Source: an uncultured Pseudomonadales bacterium
Lineage (GTDB): Bacteria; Pseudomonadota; Gammaproteobacteria; Pseudomonadales; Azotimanducaceae
Direction of reading: 5' to 3'
NCBI GenBank assembly: GCA_951813515.1
Contig: OX638346.1
Coordinates: 2,845,617 to 2,909,616, forward strand
DNA: 64,000 nucleotides
A program made the translations under genes and the position numbers. The notes under the pieces are model-generated. The model did not search any database and was not told the origin of the DNA. It saw only the letters and a program-made list of their open reading frames with translations. Below are positions 9,361 through 18,602 of this stretch, in pieces; position 1 is the first letter of the stretch; every line of letters starts with the position of its first letter.

Positions 9361-10266
9361 CTAGTTTGGCCCCGGCTGCTCGATGCTGACTGGCTGCGGA
9401 GTCCTGGACCGGCCGATGAGGCCAAGGGTCATGACATTCAATAGCGAGCGCCTTCGCTTGATCGTCGCCTGCGCGAATGCGAAGTCGCCGTCGACGTCGA
9501 ACGCCGAATGGTCGGGGTAGTTGATGGCCAGGATCCGCAACGCGTCGTTCGCGGTCTCCGGCAGGCCGAGCTGGTAGTTCGCCTCGACGAGGATCGACAG
9601 CGCGTCTGCGGTCGCGGGTGTCTGCGAGTAGTTCTCGACGACGCCGCGCGCCCGGTTCGCTGCCGCGACGTAGGCGCCGCGGGTCATGTAGTAGAGGGCG
9701 ATATTGATTTCCGCCGTCGCGAGCAGGTTCCGCAGGTGGATCATGCGTTGCCGGGCGTCCTTTGCGTAGACGCTGTCCGGGTAGTTCGCGAGCAGTTCCG
9801 AATAGTGGGCGAAAGCCTGCCGCGCGTTGCTGACGTCGCGTTTCGCCGGGTCGTCGGGACGAAATCGATCGAACAGGTTGCGGTCGAAACGTTCGGAAGT
9901 CAGGCCGCGCAGGTACAGCACGTAGTCGATGTGCGGGTGCTGGGGATGGAGTCGGAGGAACCGGTCCGCGGCGGCCTCGGCGTCATCGAGGGCGTGCGAC
10001 ATCAACTTCGCGTAGATCAGTTCGAGCTGCGCCTGCTCCGCGTATCGTCCGAAGGGGAAACGCGCCTCCAGTTGCTCCAGCCTCTCAACGGCGGCGTTGT
10101 GGTTGCCCGAGCGCATGCTTGCGCGGGCCCTGTTGTAGAGTATCTCCTCGGTGGTGTGCGCTTCGGCCTCGTCCTTGTCGCGGTCGCGCCCGATGAACGG
10201 CATCCAGGCGCATCCACTGGCGCCGAAAATGAGGAGCAGAAACGCAATGCGAAGTTGTTTGTGCAC
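9361..10266 (-). CDS. bamD: Outer membrane protein assembly factor BamD
   Basis: Outer-membrane lipoprotein of the BAM complex that inserts beta-barrel proteins. The 301-residue precursor has a signal peptide with lipobox ASGC near residue 19 and then TPR repeats, including ARASMRSGNHNAAVERLEQL, RFPFGRYAEQAQLELIYA and QRMIHLRNLLA. The start is GTG at 10266. It is divergent from rluD, a conserved arrangement in gammaproteobacteria. Length is slightly above the usual 245 residues because of a C-terminal extension. Confidence 0.94.
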   Translation of the reverse strand: MHKQLRIAFLLLIFGASGCAWMPFIGRDRDKDEAEAHTTEEILYNRARASMRSGNHNAAVERLEQLEARFPFGRYAEQAQLELIYAKLMSHALDDAEAAADRFLRLHPQHPHIDYVLYLRGLTSERFDRNLFDRFRPDDPAKRDVSNARQAFAHYSELLANYPDSVYAKDARQRMIHLRNLLATAEINIALYYMTRGAYVAAANRARGVVENYSQTPATADALSILVEANYQLGLPETANDALRILAINYPDHSAFDVDGDFAFAQATIKRRRSLLNVMTLGLIGRSRTPQPVSIEQPGPN

Positions 10267-10321
10267 GGTGTCTAGTGTAACGCTTCGAGAGTGGCGGCGG
10301 GTATAGCCGAAGGAGCCACGA

Positions 10322-11305
10322 ATGCCGACCGACGACCAGGTGTTTGACGGTGTCGTGCCGGAGCAGAGCGCGGGAGAGAGGCTGGACGTTGTGGCGACCA
10401 GACTCGTGCCGGGCTTGTCGCGCGCCCGGATCGTCGCTGCGATCCGGTCCGGCGCCGTGCTGCTTGACGGGCGGGCGCGGAAACCGGCCTACCGGGTTCT
10501 CGGCGGCGAGCGGATATCCATCCGTGTCGAGGAGGCGCCGCGCACGCTCCGCGACGAGCCGCAGCCCGTGCCATTCGAGGTGGCCTACGAGGACGAACAC
10601 CTGATCGTCGTCGACAAGCCTGCCGGGCTCGTGGTGCATCCCGGAGCGGGAAACGCGGACGGCACCCTGGTCAATGGCCTGCTTGCGAAACGGCCGGCCC
10701 TTGCCGCGCTTCCCCGTGCGGGAATCGTGCACCGGTTGGACAAGGACACGAGCGGGTTGATGGTGGTGGCGGCGAGCGAGCCGGTGCGCCAAGTGCTCGT
10801 GCGGGCGATTCAGCAGCGCACAGTCGATAGGGTCTACGTGGCGGTGGCGGAGGGGGTCATGATCTCGGGCCGGGACATCGACCTCGCGCTGGGCCGCGAC
10901 TGGGCGCAGCGCACGCGCTGGCGGGCGCGCGAAGATGGTCGCCCGGCGCTGACGCACGTGCGGGTCATCGCCCGCTATCGAGCCCACACGCTGGTGCGCG
11001 CAAAGCTCGAAACGGGACGCACCCACCAGGTGCGCGCCCATCTCAGCGCCGTCGGCCACCCGCTGGTGGGGGACAGGCGCTATGGCGCCCGAGGCCGCTT
11101 GCCGAAGGTCCCTTCGGCCGAACTCATCGAAACCATCAGGCGGTTTCCGCGCCAGGCCCTGCATTCGCGCCTTCTCGGCTTTGAGCATCCGATCGCAAAG
11201 AGCGTGATGCGATTCGAAAGTCCTGTGCCCGAGGATATCGGGGGGCTGGTTCGCGCGCTTGAGGCGGATGCCCAAGGGGTTTCTTCCTCCGAGAGCCCGC
11301 CGTAA
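10322..11305 (+). CDS. rluD: 23S rRNA pseudouridine synthase RluD
   Basis: Makes pseudouridines in helix 69 of 23S rRNA. The 327-residue protein has an N-terminal S4 RNA-binding domain (roughly residues 17-75) and the catalytic RluA-family domain with Asp140 in HRLDKDTSG. RTHQVRAHL and GHPLVGDRRYG further along support the family. AAGGAG lies six bases before the ATG. Specificity for RluD rather than RluC rests on the bamD neighbour and overall sequence. Confidence 0.93.
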   Translation: MPTDDQVFDGVVPEQSAGERLDVVATRLVPGLSRARIVAAIRSGAVLLDGRARKPAYRVLGGERISIRVEEAPRTLRDEPQPVPFEVAYEDEHLIVVDKPAGLVVHPGAGNADGTLVNGLLAKRPALAALPRAGIVHRLDKDTSGLMVVAASEPVRQVLVRAIQQRTVDRVYVAVAEGVMISGRDIDLALGRDWAQRTRWRAREDGRPALTHVRVIARYRAHTLVRAKLETGRTHQVRAHLSAVGHPLVGDRRYGARGRLPKVPSAELIETIRRFPRQALHSRLLGFEHPIAKSVMRFESPVPEDIGGLVRALEADAQGVSSSESPP

Positions 11306-11414
11306 CTGCAATTTGCGGGCTACGACTGGTGGGATTTGAGGCGTTTGGCTGTATCGAATTACCGCCGCTGACGCACAGTGATTCCGAGACCGCTGTGCTA
11401 CATTCGTATTGCTC

Positions 11415-11948
11415 ATGTTGGGAATGCACGTGGAAGGCCTGAGCCAGGAACTGATCGCCATCATCGTTGCCGCCATTGGCCTGGCTGCGGTCATGGTGCC
11501 TCAAATGCGCGCATTGCGGCGCGAGATCGGGGACGTACGTCGGCTAACGGTTGACTTCGATCAGCGACTGTCGGCAGAGGTTGGCGCCTTGCGGCGGGAG
11601 ATAGACGGATTAAGGCAGGAGTTTGATCGAAGGCTCTCTGCTGAGATCAGCAGCTTGCGGGAGGAGTTCAACGGATTTCGGGAGGAGTTCAACGGATTTC
11701 GGGAGGAGTTCAACGGATTTCGGGAGGAGCTCAACGGGTTTCGGGAGGAGCTCAACGGGTTTCGGGAGGAGCTCAACGGGTTTCGGGAGGAACTCAACGG
11801 CCTGCGGGCGGAAGTCAGCGGCCTCCGGGCCGACGTGGTCGAGCTCAGGAACCAGGTGGGCGAGCTGCGCGAAAGAATGGCCCGCGTTGAAGGCCTCTTC
11901 GAGGGATTCAAGATATCCGAGCCGGCGTTGGGGACAGGCTCGGCCTAG
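11415..11948 (+). CDS. Membrane-anchored coiled-coil protein with heptad minisatellite
   Basis: Unknown function. One hydrophobic N-terminal segment (LIAIIVAAIGLAAVMV) is followed by about 140 residues of predicted coiled coil. The middle is a run of 7-residue repeats of the form REEFNGF or REELNGF, encoded by a 21-bp DNA minisatellite, flanked by an older internal duplication (QRLSAEVGALRREIDGL / RRLSAEISSLREEF). The ATG at 11415 is chosen; TTG 11409 and ATG 11424 are alternatives. It stands alone between rluD and ilvB. It may act as a membrane-tethered spacer or scaffold; that is inference. Confidence 0.7.
   Translation: MLGMHVEGLSQELIAIIVAAIGLAAVMVPQMRALRREIGDVRRLTVDFDQRLSAEVGALRREIDGLRQEFDRRLSAEISSLREEFNGFREEFNGFREEFNGFREELNGFREELNGFREELNGFREELNGLRAEVSGLRADVVELRNQVGELRERMARVEGLFEGFKISEPALGTGSA
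11658..11804 (+). repeat. 21-bp in-frame minisatellite, seven copies
   Basis: Seven near-identical 21-bp units start at 11658, 11679, 11700, 11721, 11742, 11763 and 11784, with decayed units after 11805. The first three read TTC AAC GGA and the next three CTC AAC GGG at the same position, which points to duplication of blocks. The unit length keeps the frame and equals one coiled-coil heptad. Confidence 0.9.
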
Positions 11949-12028
11949 CCGCAAACTACGCGTGACGGGTTCCGGGCCGGTGGCCACATTCCGGCACCCA
12001 TATGGATGGGCCTGAGCCCTGGGTTCGT

Positions 12029-12057
12029 TTGACATGTAACGGGCCAACCGTAAGAAT
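12029..12057 (+). promoter_or_regulatory. Sigma-70 promoter for ilvBHC
   Basis: A perfect TTGACA (-35) at 12029-12034 is followed after 17 bases by AAGAAT at 12052-12057, which matches TATAAT at four positions including the important second A and last T. It lies 34 bases before the ilvB start codon, so the leader is short. I see no leader peptide or attenuator. Confidence 0.6.
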
Positions 12058-12090
12058 GCGCGGCCCTAATCCATTCTCATTGGATGTCCC

Positions 12091-13845
12091 ATGGCGGAGA
12101 TGCTGTCCGGCGCCGACATGCTGATTCGCGCCTTGCAGGACGAAGGGGTTGAGTACCTTTTCGGCTATCCGGGCGGGGCGTCCCTGCACATCTACGACGC
12201 CATATTCAAACAACAGAAGGTGGAGCACATACTCGTGCGCCACGAACAGGCGGCTACGCACATGGCCGACGGGTACGCCCGGGCCACGGGACGCCCCGGA
12301 GTCGTGCTGGTCACGTCCGGCCCCGGGGCGACCAATGCCATCACAGGCATTGCGACGGCGCACATGGACTCGACTCCGATCGTCGTCATCTCCGGCCAGG
12401 TGCCGAACCCCCAGATCGGCACCGACGCGTTCCAGGAGACCGACATGGTCGGGATCTCCCGGCCTGTCGTGAAACATAGCTTCCTTGTCCGCGAGGCGTC
12501 GCAGATTCCGGAAGTAGTCAAGAAGGCCTTCTATATCGCGACCACGGGCCGTCCGGGCCCGGTGGTCATCGACGTCCCGAAGGACTCCACCGATCCCGGC
12601 GTGATGTTCGAATACCGCTATCCTCGGGAGGTCTCGCTGCGATCGTACAATCCCACGGTGCGAGGGCACAGCGGCCAGATTCGCAGGGCCGTGAAAGCGT
12701 TGCTGGACGCCGAACGCCCGGTGATCTACACCGGGGGCGGCGTCGTGCAGGGCAACGCCACCGAGGAACTCGGCGAGCTTGTCGACAAGCTCGACTATCC
12801 GATTACCAACACGTTGATGGGCCTTGGCGGATTCCCCGGGACCGACCGCCGATTCCTGGGCATGCTCGGCATGCACGGTACGTTCGAAGCCAACATGGCC
12901 ATGCACCATGCGGACATGATCTTTGCCGTGGGGGCCCGTTTCGACGATCGTGTCACCAACGATCCCGCGAAGTTCTGTCCCAACGCCAGGATCGTGCACC
13001 TCGACGTCGACCCGGCGTCGATCTCGAAGATCATTCGCGCCGACGTGCCCATTGTCGGGCCGGCGGACGCGGTGCTGCGCGAAGTGAACGAGGTGCTCGA
13101 CAGGTCCCTTGCCCGCAAACCCGACGCCATCGACCGGGAAGCGCTGGCGGCTTGGTGGAATCGGATTCGGCAGTGGCGCTGCAAACACGGACTCGACCAC
13201 GACCAGCGCCATCGCGGCGACTCGCCCCTGCTGCCGCAGCAGGTGGTCCAGGCGGTGTATCGGGCGACTTCAGGTGACGCCTACGTCACGAGCGATGTCG
13301 GCCAGCACCAGATGTTTGCGGCGCAGTACTACAAGTTCGACCGGCCGCGCCGCTGGATCAACTCGGGCGGACTCGGCACCATGGGCTTCGGTCTGCCGGC
13401 CGCGATGGGCGTCCAGTTCGCCTTTCCGGATGCCACGGTGGTGTGCATCACCGGCGAAGGAAGCTTCATGATGAACATGCAGGAACTTTCCACCTGCATG
13501 CAGTACGCGTTGCCGATCAAGATCATCAACCTGAACAATGCGGCGCTGGGCATGGTGAAGCAGTGGCAGGACATGCAGTACGGAGGGCGGCTCTCCCACA
13601 GCACCTATCGCGACGCATTGCCGGATTTTGTCGACCTGGCGGGCTCGTTCGGCCACACGGGTTTCCGCGCCGGCAGCGTGAAGGAGCTTGACGAGGTCAT
13701 GTCCGAAGTGTTCAGCCCCGAATACGCGGACAAGCTTTGCCTGGTCGACGCCTGCATCGATCCGGAAGAACACGTCTATCCGATGGCGATCAAGGGCGGC
13801 GCCATGAACGACATGGTCCTCGAGCGTCAGACGGCGTCGCCATGA
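12091..13845 (+). CDS. ilvB: Acetolactate synthase large subunit
   Basis: Thiamine diphosphate enzyme that condenses pyruvate to acetolactate (or with 2-ketobutyrate) in branched-chain amino acid synthesis. The 584-residue length is normal. The N-terminal domain has EYLFGYPGG and the catalytic-type Glu in HEQAATHMADGYAR. The C-terminal domain has GTMGFGLPAAMG and the cofactor motif GEGSFMMN...NLNN, with Glu in place of the more usual Asp of GDGS, a variant also known in other proteobacteria. It overlaps ilvH by four bases. Confidence 0.96.
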   Translation: MAEMLSGADMLIRALQDEGVEYLFGYPGGASLHIYDAIFKQQKVEHILVRHEQAATHMADGYARATGRPGVVLVTSGPGATNAITGIATAHMDSTPIVVISGQVPNPQIGTDAFQETDMVGISRPVVKHSFLVREASQIPEVVKKAFYIATTGRPGPVVIDVPKDSTDPGVMFEYRYPREVSLRSYNPTVRGHSGQIRRAVKALLDAERPVIYTGGGVVQGNATEELGELVDKLDYPITNTLMGLGGFPGTDRRFLGMLGMHGTFEANMAMHHADMIFAVGARFDDRVTNDPAKFCPNARIVHLDVDPASISKIIRADVPIVGPADAVLREVNEVLDRSLARKPDAIDREALAAWWNRIRQWRCKHGLDHDQRHRGDSPLLPQQVVQAVYRATSGDAYVTSDVGQHQMFAAQYYKFDRPRRWINSGGLGTMGFGLPAAMGVQFAFPDATVVCITGEGSFMMNMQELSTCMQYALPIKIINLNNAALGMVKQWQDMQYGGRLSHSTYRDALPDFVDLAGSFGHTGFRAGSVKELDEVMSEVFSPEYADKLCLVDACIDPEEHVYPMAIKGGAMNDMVLERQTASP

Positions 13846-14339
13846 GCGAGCGCCGAATCATCGCCGTGCTGCTGGAGAACGAAGCGGGCGCGCTGTCGAG
13901 GATCGTGGGTCTCTTTGCGCAGCGCAACTACAACATCGAAACTCTGACCGTGGCGCCGACGGAGGACGATACGCTGTCGCGTCTCACGCTGACGACTATT
14001 GGCGATGAGGATACGATCGAGCAAATCACCAAGCAGCTCAACAAGTTGATCGAAGTGTTCAAGGTGGTCGACCTGACCGAGGGCGATCATCTCGAGCGGG
14101 AGATCATGATGGTGAAGGTGCGTGCCGAGGGTCTGCAGCGCGCGGAAGTCAAGCGCACCGCGGACATATTCCGGGGACACATCATCGATGTCACCGACAA
14201 CGCCTACACGGTTCAGCTCACCGGTCCGAGCGACAAGCTCGACGGCTTCCTGCGGGCCGTGGGCGAAACGACGGTGCTCGAAGCCGTGCGGTCCGGCGTG
14301 TCCGGGATCGGTCGGGGCGACAAGATTCTGAGCCTATAG
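13842..14339 (+). CDS. ilvH: Acetolactate synthase small (regulatory) subunit
   Basis: ACT-domain regulatory subunit that confers valine feedback on IlvB. The 165-residue protein begins [21 protein letters not shown], the ligand-binding ACT motif, followed by [15 protein letters not shown]. The C-terminal half carries EIMMVKV and GEAKR-like segments ([13 protein letters not shown]). The ATG overlaps the ilvB stop (ATGA), and ilvC starts ten bases after its own stop. Confidence 0.96.
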   Translation: MSERRIIAVLLENEAGALSRIVGLFAQRNYNIETLTVAPTEDDTLSRLTLTTIGDEDTIEQITKQLNKLIEVFKVVDLTEGDHLEREIMMVKVRAEGLQRAEVKRTADIFRGHIIDVTDNAYTVQLTGPSDKLDGFLRAVGETTVLEAVRSGVSGIGRGDKILSL

Positions 14340-14349
14340 GGGGACAGCC

Positions 14350-15369
14350 ATGCAGGTCTATTACGACAAGGACGCCGACCTGTCGGTCATCCAGAACATG
14401 CACGTGACGGTAGTGGGCTACGGCTCCCAGGGCCATGCGCACGCCAACAACCTGCGCGATTCCGGCGTGTCGAACATCCGGGTCGGCCTGCGCCCCGGCG
14501 GAGGGTCGTGGGCAAAGGCGGAGGACGCGGGACTTGCGGTGGCACCTGTCCACGAGGCGGTCGTCGGCGCCGACCTCGTGATGATCCTGACACCGGACGA
14601 GCATCAGCAACGCATCTACGCGGAGGAAATCGCGCCCAACATCAAGCAGGGCGGGGCAATCGCCTTCGCGCATGGCTTCAACATCCATTTCGGTCTGATC
14701 GAACCGCGCGAAGACCTCGATGCCGTCATGATCGCGCCGAAGGGGCCAGGGCACACGGTGCGCTCGACCTACACCGAAGGCGGCGGGGTGCCGTCGCTGA
14801 TTGCCGTCGCTCGCGACGCAAGCGGGCAGGCGAAAGAGATCGCGCTGTCCTATGCGTGCGCCATCGGCGCCGGCAGGGCGGCGATCATCGAGACCAACTT
14901 CAGGGAGGAGACCGAAACCGACCTGTTCGGCGAACAGGCGGTGCTCTGCGGCGGTGCCGCGGCACTCGTGACGGCCGGGTTCGAAACCCTGGTCGAAGCG
15001 GGCTATGCGCCCGAGATGGCTTACTTTGAGTGTCTGCACGAACTCAAGCTGATCGTCGACTTCTTCTACGAAGGCGGCATCGGCAACATGTGGTACACCG
15101 TATCCAACACGGCGGAATACGGCGGGATGACCCGGGGTTCGCGCATCGTCACCGACGAGACGAAGCAGGAAATGAAGCGCATATTGGGAGAGATCCAGTC
15201 AGGACGTTTCGCCCGCGAGTTCGTCAGCGAGAACCAGGCGGGCGCGCCGACGATCAAGGCGATGCGCCGCATGAGCCAGAACCACGAGATCGAACGTGTC
15301 GGCGAACAGCTGCGTGCGATGATGCCCTGGATCCAGGCCAACAAGCTGGTGGACCGGTCGAAGAACTAG
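14350..15369 (+). CDS. ilvC: Ketol-acid reductoisomerase
   Basis: NADPH-dependent second enzyme of valine and isoleucine synthesis. The 339 residues match the short class I form. The N-terminal Rossmann motif is [19 protein letters not shown], and metal-binding segments include [13 protein letters not shown] and the C-terminal [29 protein letters not shown] before the ATG serves as ribosome binding site. It is last in the ilvBHC operon and convergent with the histidine kinase gene 15 bases away. Confidence 0.97.
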   Translation: MQVYYDKDADLSVIQNMHVTVVGYGSQGHAHANNLRDSGVSNIRVGLRPGGGSWAKAEDAGLAVAPVHEAVVGADLVMILTPDEHQQRIYAEEIAPNIKQGGAIAFAHGFNIHFGLIEPREDLDAVMIAPKGPGHTVRSTYTEGGGVPSLIAVARDASGQAKEIALSYACAIGAGRAAIIETNFREETETDLFGEQAVLCGGAAALVTAGFETLVEAGYAPEMAYFECLHELKLIVDFFYEGGIGNMWYTVSNTAEYGGMTRGSRIVTDETKQEMKRILGEIQSGRFAREFVSENQAGAPTIKAMRRMSQNHEIERVGEQLRAMMPWIQANKLVDRSKN

Positions 15370-15384
15370 CGCTATGGGCAACGC

Positions 15385-17721
15385 TCAACGATCGTCGGGT
15401 TTCGGCATACGGTAGCCGACGCCTCGCTCGTTGAAGATCCAGGTGGGATCGGCTGCGCTGTCGCCGAGCTTGTCTCGGAGGCTCTTGACGAAAATCCGGA
15501 CCAGGTTTGTGTCGGCGCTGCTGCGGCCGCTCCAGACTTGGCGCAGCAGCGTGTCGTAATGAACGACCCGTCCGGCATTGAGAGACAGCACGCGTAGCAA
15601 CTCGTACTCGGTGGCGGTGAGGTCCACTGCGCGGCCGCCCACGCTCACCTGTCGGCTCTCGAAGTGGACGGCGAGGTCGCCCAGCATGAATGGCTCGGGG
15701 TCCGCGTGTCGACGCAGCGCCGCCCGCACACGCGCAACGAGCTCCGTGGGCGAGAAGGGCTTGACGATGTAATCGGCGGCGCCCAACTCGAACGCCTGGG
15801 CGACCGTTTCGTCGCGGCCGTATCCGGAGATGAAGATGACTGGCAGGTCCGAAAGTTCGGGAATCAGCCTCATCAGCTCGATACCGTCGACGCGCGGCAG
15901 CATCAGGTCGAGCAGAACGAGCTGCGGCCGTTCGGCGCGGATGATCCGGGACAGGTCCTCCGGCGCTCCCGTGACGAGCGGGGCGTAGCCGCCCTTCGAC
16001 AACGCATCGCGCGCGAAGCGTAGCGTGCGGGGGTCGTCGTCGACTACCAGGATGCGCGGTCGCTCGCTCGGGGTCTGCCGGTTGTGTGCGCGGCTGTCGA
16101 CCGAGCCCGCTGGCTCTCCCGCGACGGGGATGGTGAACGTGATCGTGGTGCCGTGGCCGAGGCCGTCGCTTTCGGCTCGGATGCGGCCCCCGTGCGCCTC
16201 CACGAGTCCCTTGCAGATCGCGAGCCCGAGGCCGTGCCCAGCAGTGCCGCCCGTGCCACCGCCCACATGCTTTCGGAAGAGGTGTGGCAATAGTTCCGGC
16301 GCCACTCCCGGACCGTCGTCCGAAACCAGGATCGCGACGTGAGTCCCTTCGTGTGCGGCCGCTACACGGATGGCAGACGACTGTGGCGCGTGGCGCGCGG
16401 CGTTGGCAAAGAGGTTGTTGAGGACCTGCGCGATGCGTCGCCGGTCGGCCAGCACCAGGGGCAGGCCGGCGGGCAGGTCGACGACAATGCCGTGGTGGCT
16501 GCCGCTGCCGACGAAAGTGTTTCTGGCGCGCTCCATCAGGTCGGACACTTCCGAGGGCTCGGGTGAGACGGAGAGCGTGCCGGAGTCGATGCGCCCGGCG
16601 TCGAGCAGATCGGTGATCAGACCGCGCATGAGGTCCGCCTGCTCGACGATGATGCGGGAAAACTCGTGGGTCTCGGCCGGGTCGAGATCCGCCGCTTCCT
16701 CCAGCAGCGTGACTGAGGAGCCCTTGATAGCGGTCAACGGCGCGCGCAGCTCGTGGCTCACCAAGCCCAGGAACTCGGTCCGCATGCGTTCGATCTCGTC
16801 GATCGGGGCGAGGTCCTGCATCGTCACCACGACAGAGCCAGTCAAGTCTCCTTCGGCAGGAATGGGGGTGACGTTGATCAGTGTCCGGACGCTGCTGCCG
16901 TCCGGCACCGAGAGTTCGACCTCCTCCGAGCGCACGGTCTCGACGGTTTCGGGGGTCGCGAACTGCTGTCCCAGCGGAAACTCGGAGAGAGACAACTGGC
17001 GGCCGTCCGCGCGGCGGCAGACGATCATCCCCAGGAGCTGCTCGAGGCCCTGTCCAGGCATACGCAGGCTCTCAACGATCCGCCTCGCCTCGCGGTTGAA
17101 CGACATCATCCGGCCGCTGCTGCCGTCAAAGACGACCACACCCACCGGCGAGGTCTCGACCAGGGCTTCGAGGTGCGCCCGGGCGCGACGCTCGTCGCGA
17201 TGCGTGCGCGCATTGGCGATCGCAGCGGCCGCCTGGGACGCGAACAGCATCAGCACTCTCTCGTCGTCTTCGGTGAACTCGGCGCCGCCCGACTTCTCGG
17301 CCAGGAAGAAGTTGCCGACATTGACGCCGAGGTAGTGCATCGGCGTGCCCTGGAAGGCCCGGGACAGTGTCGGCGTCGGCACGAGCCCCAGGGCTTGGAC
17401 GTAGTCCGCGAGGTCCGGCACGCGCAGCGTTGCGGGCAGTTTCCGCAGGTGCTCGAAAAGGCGCCCGCGATCGGGCCAGGCGCCGAGTTCGCGCGTCTCG
17501 TCGGGCGTGAAGCCCGAGACGATGAAGTCGCCCGGCGCGCCTGCGGCGTCGACGGTGGCGATCATGCCGAGGCGGGCGCCGGTGAGTCTGCGGGCGCCAT
17601 CGACCGCCTCGCGCAGCACGGTGTCGAGGTCGAGACTCGCGTTGATGCGCAGAATTGCCGCGGTCAGGGGGCGCTCAAGGGAACCTTCGTTGTCTCGTCC
17701 CGGATTGTCGGATCGTGTCAT
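15385..17721 (-). CDS. One-chain histidine kinase / OmpR-type response regulator
   Basis: A 778-residue soluble signalling protein. Domains in order are GAF-like (about 20-175), PAS-like (183-300), HisKA with phosphoacceptor His323 (VSHELRAP), HATPase (425-533, with DDGPG and HGLGLAICKGL), a receiver with Asp605 in VLLDLMLP and Lys654 in VKPF, and an OmpR/PhoB winged-helix DNA-binding domain (677-772, ending NERGVGYRMPK). No transmembrane segment is seen, so it probably senses a cytoplasmic signal. Having kinase and DNA-binding output in one chain is uncommon. It is isolated between ilvC and pssA and is preceded by an AT-rich spacer. The ligand is unknown. Confidence 0.9.
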   Translation of the reverse strand: MTRSDNPGRDNEGSLERPLTAAILRINASLDLDTVLREAVDGARRLTGARLGMIATVDAAGAPGDFIVSGFTPDETRELGAWPDRGRLFEHLRKLPATLRVPDLADYVQALGLVPTPTLSRAFQGTPMHYLGVNVGNFFLAEKSGGAEFTEDDERVLMLFASQAAAAIANARTHRDERRARAHLEALVETSPVGVVVFDGSSGRMMSFNREARRIVESLRMPGQGLEQLLGMIVCRRADGRQLSLSEFPLGQQFATPETVETVRSEEVELSVPDGSSVRTLINVTPIPAEGDLTGSVVVTMQDLAPIDEIERMRTEFLGLVSHELRAPLTAIKGSSVTLLEEAADLDPAETHEFSRIIVEQADLMRGLITDLLDAGRIDSGTLSVSPEPSEVSDLMERARNTFVGSGSHHGIVVDLPAGLPLVLADRRRIAQVLNNLFANAARHAPQSSAIRVAAAHEGTHVAILVSDDGPGVAPELLPHLFRKHVGGGTGGTAGHGLGLAICKGLVEAHGGRIRAESDGLGHGTTITFTIPVAGEPAGSVDSRAHNRQTPSERPRILVVDDDPRTLRFARDALSKGGYAPLVTGAPEDLSRIIRAERPQLVLLDLMLPRVDGIELMRLIPELSDLPVIFISGYGRDETVAQAFELGAADYIVKPFSPTELVARVRAALRRHADPEPFMLGDLAVHFESRQVSVGGRAVDLTATEYELLRVLSLNAGRVVHYDTLLRQVWSGRSSADTNLVRIFVKSLRDKLGDSAADPTWIFNERGVGYRMPKPDDR

Positions 17722-18155
17722 GGCTGCTTCCCTACGGCCCAGTGCGAGTCACATCGGCGCACGCCGAGCCGGTCAGCATCGAACTCGCCCATCGGCTCCC
17801 ACGTGCGCCAGCCACCATATACAAATATTTATGTAAAAAACACAAACGGGCGATAATTATATATGTGCAATTAACTTAATAAATCGCCAGTTGTGTCAAC
17901 CTTGCATGGAAGTACGCCTCCGGCGACGGGGGAAATGCCAGCACTTCCTTACGCGTCAGCGGTCGGGGAAGCACCCCCGGCTGAAGGCTCCTAGCGGAAG
18001 GGTCCCAGGTTCGGGTTGCAGTTCAGGCTGGCGGCATTCAAGGCGGATGCTCAGCCGCCGGAACGACGAATCGGGATACCGGGACGTTAGCGATCGCGTC
18101 GACCGGGATGACGTGGAGAGCCGGTTTGATCGAACTCGGAACGTGTCCGGATCCT
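17722..18155. other. Spacer upstream of the kinase gene, AT-rich island
   Basis: This 434-bp stretch has no convincing gene. Bases 17815-17890 are strikingly AT-rich for this genome. On the minus strand a TTGACA (17894-17899) is followed after 18 bases by GTTAAT, a weak candidate promoter for the kinase gene. The rest includes a half unit of the 45-bp repeat at 17971-17992. Overlapping open frames here have no domain and an unnatural arginine-rich composition. Confidence 0.4.
17971..17992 (-). repeat. Solitary half unit of the 45-bp repeat
   Basis: The stretch GCACCCCCGGCTGAAGGCTC matches the non-hairpin half of the 45-bp unit in the array at 29697-29970 with one or two differences. No GCGAGGGG stem accompanies it. 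It looks like a remnant or a seed copy of the repeat family. Confidence 0.45.
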
Positions 18156-18383
18156 ATGCCCAGCCACCGAATCACCGTCCGCGACATGATTGCCGCCATC
18201 ATCGCGGCAATGGAACCAAATGCGATATGCGACCGTTGTCTGACCGAAATGCTCGATCTCAAGGGCCGGGGGCACGCCAACACCCGAACAGGGGAACTTG
18301 CCAGGTCGAACGGCTATCACCGCGTATCGGGCAAATGCCACCGCTGTCGCGAGCAGAGGCTGGTCATATCGAAGCTCCCATAG
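18156..18383 (+). CDS. Small zinc-ribbon protein, unknown function
   Basis: A 75-residue open frame with two CxxC pairs: CDRC near residue 26 and CHRC near residue 60 (SGKCHRCREQRLVI). This four-cysteine spacing is typical of a zinc ribbon and unlikely by chance, and codon use looks like the neighbouring genes. The start is the ATG before PSHRITVRDM; no strong ribosome binding site is visible. It is divergent from the histidine kinase gene and upstream of pssA. I do not recognise a named family. A longer frame on the same strand at 17891-18427 lacks domains and is rejected. Confidence 0.5.
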   Translation: MPSHRITVRDMIAAIIAAMEPNAICDRCLTEMLDLKGRGHANTRTGELARSNGYHRVSGKCHRCREQRLVISKLP

Positions 18384-18602
18384 CGCGATCGTCACGCGCG
18401 GCGCCCTTCCGTTTTCTGTGCAAGTGACTGAATGATAAAGGAATAGAGGGGCTCTCCGTTTTGTTCCGCAATGTCCCGGCGGGCTTTGGCGGGGCGAAAC
18501 ACGGCGCGCCTGTTCGGGTGCGACGGACTTCGTGGCACTAAAGGCGTTCCCGCGCGTCAAATGTGTATGGATTCTGATTCGACGGAACACTAGGCTACGC
18601 TT

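Noticed and set aside
13450..13470. GEGS instead of GDGS in the thiamine site of acetolactate synthase as a defect
   Set aside because: Glu at this place is, to my knowledge, present in working proteobacterial acetolactate synthases, and the rest of the motif is intact.
17891..18427. 178-codon plus-strand frame overlapping the zinc-ribbon gene
   Set aside because: Arginine-rich, no domain, and out of frame with the four-cysteine protein, which has better coding signs.
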